Below, in pieces: positions 25,319 to 33,113 of a stretch of DNA of 64,000 nucleotides; within the stretch, counting starts at the first letter, position 1; each line of letters starts with the position of its first letter. The notes beneath the pieces are model-generated. The model saw nothing but the letters and a program-made list of their open reading frames with translations, was not told where the DNA came from and ran no database searches. The position numbers and the translations under genes were made by a program. This DNA is from Nibrella saemangeumensis (GTDB lineage: Bacteria > Bacteroidota > Bacteroidia > Cytophagales > Spirosomataceae), in assembly GCF_039541915.1 (NCBI RefSeq), contig NZ_BAABHD010000030.1:225379-289378 (forward strand). The letters are read 5' to 3'.

Positions 25319-25561
25319 ATGAATCATACAACACGATATCTACTGGTTCTCTCGGTTACCCTCCTGGCAGGATACTTTACGTATGACTGGATACTTAACC
25401 ACGAATGGGATCTGGTTTTTTGGGGTAAACTAACATTGAGCGTTATCACCCCGATCGCAGTCATTGTGGTAGGGAGTTTAGTTGGGCATGTGGCGCTCTT
25501 GATCTGGTACCGTATTGACCTCCACAAAAAATCCCAGCGGGCCCAGCAAGACCTGCATTGA
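25319..25561 (+). CDS. Small two-helix membrane protein, paralog 1
   Basis: An 80-residue protein from the ATG at 25319, MNHTTRYLLVLSVTLLAGYF. It has two membrane helices separated by a WILNHEWDLVFWGKL loop, the second ending VVGSLVGHVALLIWYRIDL, and a charged tail. Its layout and the GSLVGH motif recur in the protein encoded at 25861. Function is unknown. A strong terminator follows at 25611. Confidence 0.6.
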   Translation: MNHTTRYLLVLSVTLLAGYFTYDWILNHEWDLVFWGKLTLSVITPIAVIVVGSLVGHVALLIWYRIDLHKKSQRAQQDLH

Positions 25562-25610
25562 ACCGGCTTACTGCATATAGTCACCGGAACAACTTACCTC
25601 ATTTTTATAT

Positions 25611-25646
25611 AAGACGCTATCTGATAAACAGATAGCGTCTTTTTTG
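25611..25646 (+). terminator. Intrinsic terminator after small membrane protein gene
   Basis: A perfect 13-bp stem AAGACGCTATCTG/CAGATAGCGTCTT around loop ATAAA, followed by TTTTTGTT. It ends the 24.2-25.6 kb small-gene group. Confidence 0.92.
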
Positions 25647-25860
25647 TTATTTTAACAAATATAAATATATGATGAATTATTTTAAGTATACTACCGAAAA
25701 ATAAAAAGACTCAGCAGGACTACCTTAGTATCAGAATTTTTCAAATATTTGTAAACTGATAGGCACATAGTTTATACTTGGAAGTTAGAACTTATTGTAG
25801 CTTTCATATTTGCCTGGCTTAAACCGTAACTGAATATCAAACATATTGGAAAACTTTACT

Positions 25861-26142
25861 ATGAAGTTTTTGAGATTTACCACTGTAATTTGTGTTACAA
25901 TTTTACTGACAGGCCTTTGTTTATACTGGCTCTTTTCCCAGACCTGGTCTGCCACAAATTGGCTCAACTACCCCATTTATGTTTTTGGCACAATTGTCTC
26001 CCTTATTATAGGCTCTTTTGCCGGACACATTGTCATCTATCTGTTTCAAGCCGGCACCTGGATGTATAAAGTGATCCAAAAGGCCTATACGCTAACGGAA
26101 GAGGCCAATTATATGGAACACACCACTAATTTTAATTCATAA
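25861..26142 (+). CDS. Small two-helix membrane protein, paralog 2
   Basis: A 93-residue protein from the ATG at 25861, MKFLRFTTVICVTILLTGLC. It has two membrane helices around a WSATNWLNYPIYV loop, the second with IIGSFAGHIVIYLFQAG, and a polar tail. The GSFAGH motif and spacing mirror GSLVGH in the gene at 25319. The pair, like the pair just upstream, looks like a diverged tandem duplication. Function is unknown. Confidence 0.55.
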   Translation: MKFLRFTTVICVTILLTGLCLYWLFSQTWSATNWLNYPIYVFGTIVSLIIGSFAGHIVIYLFQAGTWMYKVIQKAYTLTEEANYMEHTTNFNS

Positions 26143-26216
26143 TTAATCTTTTCACCTATCCCATGTAACCGGAATTCAGGAAATTTACCCCTAATTTTGC
26201 CCATTAGCCTATCAGC

Positions 26217-27221
26217 ATGAGTAGAATACCGACTTCTCCCCCTGAGATTCCTGCTTTGGAAGACCAGTCTAACCGGCCACTCTGGTCTGTTATGATACCG
26301 GCCTACAACTGTTCCGATTACCTGATCGAAACATTGGAATCCGTATTGGCTCAGGACCTGGGGGCAGACCGGATGCAGATTGAGGTAATTGATGATGCCA
26401 GCACAGATACGGATGTAGAAGCCCTGGTAAAGCAGATCGGCAAAGGTAGGGTAACCTACCATCGGCAGCGGGAGAATGTAGGTAGCCTGCGTAATTTTGA
26501 AACCTGCCTTAACCGCGCTCGCGGTCACCTAGTGCACCTGCTGCATGGCGACGATCGGGTGCTAAAAGGCTTTTATCTCAAGTTTACTGAATTATTTGAC
26601 CAGTTTCCGGAAGCGGGAGCCGCGTTTTGCCGGTATCAATACATTGACATGCGGGGCAAACGTACCTCTATCCGGGATACGGAGATGGAAAAAGAGGGCC
26701 TGCTGGATAACTGGCTGTTGCGCATTGCTCATAAGAATCGCCTTCAGTACGTAAATATGGTGGTGAAGCGGTCGGTTTATGAGCGGTTGGGTGGTTTTTA
26801 CGGCGTAACGTATGGCGAAGACTGGGAGATGTGGGTACGCATCGCCCGCGATTATCCTGTAATCTATACTCCAGATATATTGGCTGAGTATCGTAACCAT
26901 TTCGGCTCCATCTCCAGTGATAAACTGCTTACAGGGCAGGCGCTGCGGGATATTCGCACGGTTATGCAATTTATTGAGCAGTATGTACCGGAAGACAAGA
27001 AGAAGCAGGTGATGCAGCAGGCAAGATTATTCTGGGCCATTTACGGCATCCGGGCGGCCAGGGAGGTCTGGCGCCTTACCCGTAGTTATAAGAGTACCCA
27101 TTCTCAGGTGTTAGAGGCTCTGCAACTGAACTCCAGCAGTATCCAGGTTCATTTACGCATTCTTAAGCTCTACTTGAAAATTGCCCTGGAAACGGTAAAG
27201 CCTCCACCTTCTCTTTCTTAA
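26217..27221 (+). CDS. GT2-family glycosyltransferase
   Basis: A 334-residue GT-A protein: WSVMIPAYNCSDYLIETLES, IEVIDDASTDTDVEALV (about residue 60-76), LVHLLHGDDRVLKGF (DxD-like), and a downstream VTYGEDWEMWVRIA acceptor-site block. The C-terminus lacks a membrane segment. It stands apart, about 440 bp before the next gene, at the entry to the plus-strand polysaccharide cluster; by context it probably acts in glycan synthesis. Confidence 0.86.
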   Translation: MSRIPTSPPEIPALEDQSNRPLWSVMIPAYNCSDYLIETLESVLAQDLGADRMQIEVIDDASTDTDVEALVKQIGKGRVTYHRQRENVGSLRNFETCLNRARGHLVHLLHGDDRVLKGFYLKFTELFDQFPEAGAAFCRYQYIDMRGKRTSIRDTEMEKEGLLDNWLLRIAHKNRLQYVNMVVKRSVYERLGGFYGVTYGEDWEMWVRIARDYPVIYTPDILAEYRNHFGSISSDKLLTGQALRDIRTVMQFIEQYVPEDKKKQVMQQARLFWAIYGIRAAREVWRLTRSYKSTHSQVLEALQLNSSSIQVHLRILKLYLKIALETVKPPPSLS

Positions 27222-27664
27222 CCGGAATTTGTAACTTGCTTTAGTCGAGATTCCAGAAGTTAAGCTTTAACAATATGACTTATCAATTAATATATATAAC
27301 TTTTTTTAAAATAATCGTTACATGCAAAATTTAATACACTGATTTTTAGTAACGAATTCTTGTAACATGTATAATTGCTATCAATAAATCAAGCTGATGC
27401 TTGTAATCACCGTACACTTGAAAGAAGAGTTAGTAAAAAACGCCAGGGAAATCTACTTCCTCCGTTAATGCTAATCTTAACTCCACTTTTAGTCCTCGTA
27501 CGTTCTACAGGTTTCGCATCACTCATCGTTACGAATAGCAATTATAATTGATACTTACTGGCTAAAACGAATTAATTCGTAGCCAACCCAAATATTCTAT
27601 TACTCAAATACTTTTCACGTTTAATCAAGCATCTTACCGACCATTTACTATACTACATTACCTT
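27222..27664. other. Intergenic, AT-rich, no gene seen
   Basis: 443 bp of AT-rich DNA with stop codons in all frames and no RNA gene or clear hairpin. It probably holds the promoter of the lipoprotein gene at 27665, but I see no clean TTTG/TAnnTTTG pair. Confidence 0.5.
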
Positions 27665-28852
27665 ATGAAATTCCTCACTGAAAGTAACAAATTTTGGGCC
27701 TCCTGCCTGCTACTTGGTACAATTCTTTATAACTGTACCACCCAAGATGCTGAACGAGTCTCGCCCTATGCGAAAAAGTTTGATTATGTATCAAAGGTAA
27801 AATTAGCGGAGATTGAACCGTCTACACCTTCTGTCGAGATTACAGAAGGAAACATGCAAAGATCAATTCAATTAGTTGCTGTTACTACCGGTTTACAGGA
27901 AATGATTAAAACCGGGCAAATGCCGTCAACAGTTAAACAAGCATTAGCCGCTATGAATTCTATTGTAACTGAAGCTGAGGCCGCTGAACTAGTTAAGTAT
28001 GTAGATAGAAATAGAGAGTTACCCACAAGCATTAAAGCTAAGCTTCAATCTATTGCTAATCATCCTTCAATGAAGCAGTATTTACCTGCTATCTCATTAC
28101 CAAAATATTTTATAAATGGGAAAGAACTGACTGCTGAGCAGTTTACTACCTATGCGAGTTCAACCTCGACAGTTTCAAATGCAGCATCCCCATCAGCAGC
28201 GCAGCTAGCCCAGTCATATCCATCTCCACAAGTACAAAACGATTGTAAGGCAGCAGTTAATACCGCATACAATAGTGCAACACTAAGCTTAACTAATTCT
28301 TATAACGCGCAAATAAACGCTATAACGACTAAGTACAACACAAGTACAGCAGCTGCTTCTGGAACTTTTGATATCGCGACTTGTCAAGGTGTAGCTAGCA
28401 CTAAATTTGGTACTGATGGAGGAACAGCCAATGCATCAACTGGTTTGATCAAGGATGCTTATACCGCTTATGATGCTGCGGTAAGTGCTATAAACACACT
28501 ATATAATACTAGTTATCCTACTAGTTCAACAAGTACAATGATTAACCTGGAGGAACGAAATGCACTTATTTTAATGTATAATACAGTTAAAAATTCTGAA
28601 ATAGCTCAATATAAAAAGTCTTCTGCAACTCCTACAGTTGCAACTGCTTCAACATGGCATGATAAAGAATATGTAGCTTGTCTTGCGGGTAACACTAGCG
28701 ATCGAAGGACTGCTTACAGGAATGCAGCAAAACAGACATATGATAGCGATATTGCAAGTGTACAATCAAACTACAATTCGGCAATGACTTCATTAACTAA
28801 CCTCAGAAACGCCGATCTTACAAGCTGTCATAATCAGGGAAAAGTAAACTAA
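27665..28852 (+). CDS. Putative surface lipoprotein with tyrosine/alanine-rich repeats
   Basis: A 395-residue protein. The signal peptide ends in a lipobox-like ILYNC (Cys near residue 24). A helical region follows (residues 40-180), then a low-complexity Ala/Ser/Thr/Tyr-rich C-terminal half. That half has three loose repeats built around YNSATLSLTNSYNAQI, YDAAVSAINTLYNTSY and YNSAMTSLTNLRNAD, each associated with a nearby Cys. I recognise no family. A strong terminator follows at 28892, and it is not co-transcribed with the YjbH genes. Confidence 0.65.
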   Translation: MKFLTESNKFWASCLLLGTILYNCTTQDAERVSPYAKKFDYVSKVKLAEIEPSTPSVEITEGNMQRSIQLVAVTTGLQEMIKTGQMPSTVKQALAAMNSIVTEAEAAELVKYVDRNRELPTSIKAKLQSIANHPSMKQYLPAISLPKYFINGKELTAEQFTTYASSTSTVSNAASPSAAQLAQSYPSPQVQNDCKAAVNTAYNSATLSLTNSYNAQINAITTKYNTSTAAASGTFDIATCQGVASTKFGTDGGTANASTGLIKDAYTAYDAAVSAINTLYNTSYPTSSTSTMINLEERNALILMYNTVKNSEIAQYKKSSATPTVATASTWHDKEYVACLAGNTSDRRTAYRNAAKQTYDSDIASVQSNYNSAMTSLTNLRNADLTSCHNQGKVN

Positions 28853-28891
28853 GTATAATTTTATAGCATCTCTGTTGCTTATATATGGTTT

Positions 28892-28937
28892 CTCCAGAGT
28901 AAGGTTATAAATTAACCATTACTCTGGAGTTTTTTTG
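28892..28937 (+). terminator. Intrinsic terminator of lipoprotein gene
   Basis: A stem of CTCCAGAGTAA with TTACTCTGGAG, extended by GGTTA/TAACC past a single-base bulge, followed by seven T residues. It lies 40 nt after the lipoprotein stop. Confidence 0.9.
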
Positions 28938-28945
28938 TGACAAAG

Positions 28946-28972
28946 TTGATTTAACGTCCATAGTTAACTTTG
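28946..28972 (+). promoter_or_regulatory. Possible promoter of the YjbH-like operon
   Basis: TAACTTTG at 28965-28972 matches TAnnTTTG. A GTTG at 28945-28948 could serve as a weak -33 element with a 16-nt spacer. The ATG at 28983 is only 10 nt further on, so transcription from here would give a very short leader. Confidence 0.45.
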
Positions 28973-28982
28973 CATTCCTAAT

Positions 28983-29837
28983 ATGAATTACCGTGTGATG
29001 CACAGACTACCTAGAAGTATAATAAACAGATTTATTTCTGCTTTTATTATCATACTGTTCATTTGTTACCCCTCTTTCTTGCGTGCACAGGTAAACGTCT
29101 CTGGCAAGCCAGGTCTCATTTTCATACCCTCGGCCAAAGTTCTGGACGATGGCACATTTTCAGTTGGAGTTACTCATGTTCCTATCCACTACTCCTTCCG
29201 ATTCAATACCCGTAATTCTGAAAATATTTACTTTGTCAATTTGGCATTATTACCTAGGCTAGAAATAAACTTTAACCTTCTACGGCCCAATGGCCCTATT
29301 CGTTTTCAAGATAGAGGTATTGGTGATCGGCAGCTAGATGTTAAGTATAGCTTTCTTACTGAGAAAGTCTTACGTCCATCTATAGCCCTAATCCTGTCTG
29401 CTCCATTTGGAATTGACCAATCATTGGTTACTTATGCACTGGCTGCAACAAAAAACGTTAGATTGACAGAAACCTTAACTGCGGAGATTACTGCTGGGTA
29501 CAGTAGTCCGTATTATGTCTATAGAGACGATAAAGATCTAAATTTTGGAAGTGTTAACATCTTCTCAGATTATAAAATTCGGAATAAGCGAGATAGACCC
29601 TACTACTACTTGGCCGGTCCATTTGGCGGTATCAATATAAATTATAAACGAAAAGGAGGTATTATGGCTGAGTGGGACTCTCAGCATCTGAATGTTGGGG
29701 TATACGTTACCCTCTTTAAAGACTGGACTGTGCAGGCTGGCTTACTCAATGGCGACCAGGTTACGCTTGGTACTTCGTATACTTTCTCTTTACTGCGACT
29801 GCCGAAACGCCTTACAACTCCTGATGAAGCGAACTAA
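28983..29837 (+). CDS. YjbH-like outer-membrane protein, N-terminal half
   Basis: A 284-residue exported protein with a signal peptide ending FLRAQ near residue 37. The body GKPGLIFIPSAKVLDDGTF, then RLEINFNLLR and RQLDVKYSFL, matches the N-terminal half of the exopolysaccharide-associated YjbH family. That family is about 700 residues and forms outer-membrane barrels. Here the family appears split: the next gene covers the C-terminal half and starts inside this one (ATG 29824, 14-nt overlap). The genomic setting (next to Wza and Wzc) fits a role in polysaccharide passage at the outer membrane. Confidence 0.72.
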   Translation: MNYRVMHRLPRSIINRFISAFIIILFICYPSFLRAQVNVSGKPGLIFIPSAKVLDDGTFSVGVTHVPIHYSFRFNTRNSENIYFVNLALLPRLEINFNLLRPNGPIRFQDRGIGDRQLDVKYSFLTEKVLRPSIALILSAPFGIDQSLVTYALAATKNVRLTETLTAEITAGYSSPYYVYRDDKDLNFGSVNIFSDYKIRNKRDRPYYYLAGPFGGININYKRKGGIMAEWDSQHLNVGVYVTLFKDWTVQAGLLNGDQVTLGTSYTFSLLRLPKRLTTPDEAN

Positions 29838-30972
29838 TTACTGGCTTCTACTTGGAAGTCTTCTAAACGGGTTTTTCTGCCAAGCTCAGCAGGAAGTAAG
29901 CCTAAGGCAGCGAGCTCAACTACTGAAAAATTTAGAAAACATCTCTGTTGACCAGTTAGCTAACAAGGTTTTCTATGAGCAGCGGCTATACCGCAATCCT
30001 TTGTTTGGCTTGCTGGAAGCAAAGCAAGCCTTATCCGCCAATGACAGTACTGAGTACGTACCCCTTTACCAGGGTGTACCCATCGCCAGTTATCAATTAG
30101 GAACCTCATTCCGAACTACTATTCTCTCCAAATCCGAACGACAGGCTTATTATCGGGCTAATCCACTCCGATGGAATCAATATAAATTCGATTTTCGCCT
30201 TCATCCGGAATACATGGCATTCTTTGGCTTCCGGGAACAGCCTTTTCAACATAAGATCAACCTACTTTTACAAAGTCAACTCTATTTAAGACGAGGGCTA
30301 GTGCTAAACTGGGGTGTAACCTTCCCCCTGGTTAACCGCCTAGATAATGAGCCACGCAGCATTCGACCTGCTCCCATTTACTTAAATCAGTTTTTGGCCT
30401 TAGATAATCGCAACTATTTCAGTCTTTCAGCGGGCCTTTTTTACAGTCATCAGTACGGCGTCAATGCGCAGTACCGATACACTGATCTAACCAGGCCCTG
30501 GTCATTCGGGTTGGAAACCGGCCTCACAGGTTTCTACTACTACCCGAAAACCTTCCTGCTGTATTATGAGCCGATGAAACAACTGCTGCTATTGGCGGAT
30601 GTAGCTTATCGGGTTATGTCGCGCGATATAACCATCAAGTTATCAGGAGGGCAGTATTTGTATCAAAACCGCGGAATACGGCTGGACTTTATCCGGCAAT
30701 TTACCAATGTAGAAATTGGGCTGTTTGTCTCTAAAATGTCTGACGGCACCAATGCCGGTTTTAATTTTGCCGTACCAATTCCACCTGGCCGAATTGCTCA
30801 AACGCAAAGAGCCCGAATTCGTACGACCGAAGAGTTTCGCTGGGAATACGCCTATAGCCAGGGTAATAATATGCAGTTACTTTACCGCGTAGGTAACCAG
30901 CTCGATGCCCTGCTTCGCCAGTATCATCATGGGTATCTGCGTAATCAATATCAGTTGTACCAGAATAGATAA
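29824..30972 (+). CDS. YjbH-like outer-membrane protein, C-terminal half
   Basis: A 382-residue protein with its own signal peptide: MKRTNYWLLLGSLLNGFFCQ, cleaved near CQAQ. The body is an outer-membrane-barrel pattern with GVNAQYRYTDLTRPWSFGLE, DITIKLSGGQYLYQNRGI and GLFVSKMSDGTNAGFNFAVP, the last resembling the C-terminal strands of YjbH proteins. I chose the ATG at 29824 because it begins a clear signal peptide; the frame is open further upstream inside the previous gene. The two proteins would be co-translated and exported separately. Confidence 0.7.
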   Translation: MKRTNYWLLLGSLLNGFFCQAQQEVSLRQRAQLLKNLENISVDQLANKVFYEQRLYRNPLFGLLEAKQALSANDSTEYVPLYQGVPIASYQLGTSFRTTILSKSERQAYYRANPLRWNQYKFDFRLHPEYMAFFGFREQPFQHKINLLLQSQLYLRRGLVLNWGVTFPLVNRLDNEPRSIRPAPIYLNQFLALDNRNYFSLSAGLFYSHQYGVNAQYRYTDLTRPWSFGLETGLTGFYYYPKTFLLYYEPMKQLLLLADVAYRVMSRDITIKLSGGQYLYQNRGIRLDFIRQFTNVEIGLFVSKMSDGTNAGFNFAVPIPPGRIAQTQRARIRTTEEFRWEYAYSQGNNMQLLYRVGNQLDALLRQYHHGYLRNQYQLYQNR

Positions 30973-30996
30973 GTTCAATACATCTGTCGAATATTA

Positions 30997-31944
30997 ATGG
31001 ATTTGTTCAATAATTTATTTCTAGTAAAGGCAGCCGAGCTCGGTAGGAGCAGGTATATTACCACTCTAATCTTTTTATCAATTTACCTGCCCATACCTCC
31101 CTGCTTCGGACAGTTCTGCCAAAATCGAGAGGTAGTTATACTTAATGAAACTTTTGGAAGTGGAGATATGGAGCCTTTTAAAGGTAACACATATTATACA
31201 TTTGTTTCAGGCTGCCCATTAGATGGGCAATATAGCATAGCTAACTCAGCAAGCAAGGTATGTTATAATTGGCATGTATTACCAGAAGATCATACTCCAA
31301 ATGATCAAAGAGGCAATATGCTATTCTTTAATGGTGGATATCACAAAGGAGAGTTTTACAAGCAGTCAGTAACAGGTTTATGCCCTGATAATTTTAATGA
31401 GCTTTCACTTTGGCTCTTAAATCTAAGCCAACCCTATATGCCCCCACCAGAAATTACTATTGAAATAAAAACATTGGATGGCGTTCTAATAAAATCTTTT
31501 GATACTGGCAAGATTATATCAACAACAACTCCAACTTGGCATCAATTCTCTACTACATTCTTTGCTCCATCAAATAGCATCACCATTCGTCTACTTACAA
31601 ATGTAGCAGGCGGTAGAGGCAATGATTTTGCTTTAGATGATATAAAGTTGAAGCAATGCGTAGCTGATGTTAAAGTACCGGATGTATTTACGCCTAACAA
31701 TGACGGCGTAAACGATGTGCTATACATTCATCATCAAAGGCTGTCATCCCCCAATTTTAAAGTTTACGACCGTTGGGGCAGTCTTGTTTTCATCACCGAG
31801 GACTTAAATAATAATTGGGATGGTCAATACAAAGGAAGTCCTGCGGAAGACGGAGTTTACCTGTATAAACTTGAGTATGAAGACTGCCTCTTCAATAAGC
31901 AAACGAAAGTTAGCAGAGCAGGCCGGATCTTGTTAGTACGATAA
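30997..31944 (+). CDS. Secreted protein with type IX (CHU_C) sorting domain
   Basis: A 315-residue protein. After an N-terminal hydrophobic segment (residues 25-40, ending CFGQ), a lectin-like beta-rich domain spans about residues 45-220. The C-terminal domain DVFTPNNDGVNDVLYIHHQ, FKVYDRWGSLVF, NNWDGQYKGSPAEDGVYLYK is the CHU_C/type B sorting signal of the type IX secretion system. The protein is therefore probably delivered to the cell surface. Its position between yjbH-like and wza-like genes suggests a surface role linked to the polysaccharide, for example binding it; this is inference. Confidence 0.85.
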   Translation: MDLFNNLFLVKAAELGRSRYITTLIFLSIYLPIPPCFGQFCQNREVVILNETFGSGDMEPFKGNTYYTFVSGCPLDGQYSIANSASKVCYNWHVLPEDHTPNDQRGNMLFFNGGYHKGEFYKQSVTGLCPDNFNELSLWLLNLSQPYMPPPEITIEIKTLDGVLIKSFDTGKIISTTTPTWHQFSTTFFAPSNSITIRLLTNVAGGRGNDFALDDIKLKQCVADVKVPDVFTPNNDGVNDVLYIHHQRLSSPNFKVYDRWGSLVFITEDLNNNWDGQYKGSPAEDGVYLYKLEYEDCLFNKQTKVSRAGRILLVR

Positions 31945-32246
31945 ATAGCCAAAATTGTTGCTTATGAGTTGTTAACCATTTTTTAACCTTTAGTAACTAC
32001 CTGATTATAAGTAAACCTATAACTTTACTCTACTTCGGCTCCAAATTTTTCAATTTCCTTATTTAAAACTGCTCTGTTATATATATATTTACCCTATAAT
32101 CAGACACATATAAAGCCTACTGTTATAAAGCAGGCTTTATTTGGATTATTCTAATACCTCAACGTAACTTCAATTAAGGGTCAACTATATTTTATCAAGC
32201 TTTCTTTTTGATAAAATGTTGGGTTTACTATCAGTAACTTGTACTT
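31945..32246. other. Intergenic with terminator, no gene seen
   Basis: 302 bp separating the CHU_C gene from wza. It contains the terminator at 32110 and then an AT-rich stretch that must hold the promoter of the wza-wzc operon, though no consensus promoter is convincing. Confidence 0.5.
32110..32143 (+). terminator. Hairpin terminator upstream of wza-like gene
   Basis: A stem ATAAAGCCT/AGGCTTTAT with a 13-nt loop, followed by TTGG. The T-tract is formed partly by the stem's own 3' side. It would end transcription from the CHU_C gene; symmetry allows action on both strands. Confidence 0.65.
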
Positions 32247-33065
32247 ATGAATATTTTTACTTTGGTAAAACAAAGGCAGCTTCTCATAATGAGTACTGCA
32301 TTGTGGATGTTAACCTTTTTTCTCTCAAGTTGTGTATCAACTAAGCAACTTTTATACTTCCAGAGTACACAGGGTGCAACGGATACATTGGCTATTGCCT
32401 CCCCGTATATACCGAAAATAAAGGCAGGTGATATTATATCCGTGCAAGTAAGTAGTTTGAACCCTGAGGCTGCTGCCTTTTTTAATCCTTATTCCACTAT
32501 TGGCAGTGCAGAACGGCTCTCTCAATCTAGTGTAGGCAACGCTCCTTTGCCCAGTGCTACCGGCTATTTAGTAGACCCTTCCGGCAACATTACATTACCG
32601 TTGATGGGTAAAATATCGGTAGTAGGCTTTTCGACGGCAGAAGCGAGCGAACGGATATTAGAGAAATTGAAGAATTTCCTGAAAGAACCAACAGTCAATG
32701 TACGCAACCTTAGTTTCCGAATTTCTGTCTTAGGCGAAGTAGCCCGGCCTGCGCTATTTTCCATTCCTAATGAGCAGATTACGTTAACGGAAGCCTTAGG
32801 TCTTGCCGGTGATATTACCATCTTTGGCCGGCGGGACAACGTCATGGTAATCCGGGAAGAAAATGGTAAACGTATTTTTTCTAGGATCGACCTTACACAG
32901 CGGGATGTTTTCAGGTCTCCGTTTTTCTACCTCCATCCCAATGATGTCGTGTACGTGGAGCCTACTAAAGCCAGGGCTGCAAATGCAGACCGAACTAACC
33001 AATTAATTCCCATTGTTCTGAGCGGCCTATCCATAATAGCCATCATTACTACCAGAGTTTTTTAG
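32247..33065 (+). CDS. Wza-type polysaccharide export lipoprotein
   Basis: A 272-residue protein with a signal peptide ending in lipobox FLSSC (Cys near residue 29). The Poly_export domain (IPKIKAGDIISVQVSSLNP) and SLBB domain (LGEVARPALFSIPNEQITLT) are followed by ALGLAGDITIFGRRDNVMVI and a C-terminal hydrophobic helix. It aligns throughout with the Wza-like protein at 13583, so the chromosome carries two export channels for different glycans. The partner Wzc gene begins 48 nt downstream. Confidence 0.93.
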   Translation: MNIFTLVKQRQLLIMSTALWMLTFFLSSCVSTKQLLYFQSTQGATDTLAIASPYIPKIKAGDIISVQVSSLNPEAAAFFNPYSTIGSAERLSQSSVGNAPLPSATGYLVDPSGNITLPLMGKISVVGFSTAEASERILEKLKNFLKEPTVNVRNLSFRISVLGEVARPALFSIPNEQITLTEALGLAGDITIFGRRDNVMVIREENGKRIFSRIDLTQRDVFRSPFFYLHPNDVVYVEPTKARAANADRTNQLIPIVLSGLSIIAIITTRVF

Positions 33066-33113
33066 AACTTAAACTATAGTTGCTGTACTAGTTCACCTTT
33101 TCAGCTTACCTGT

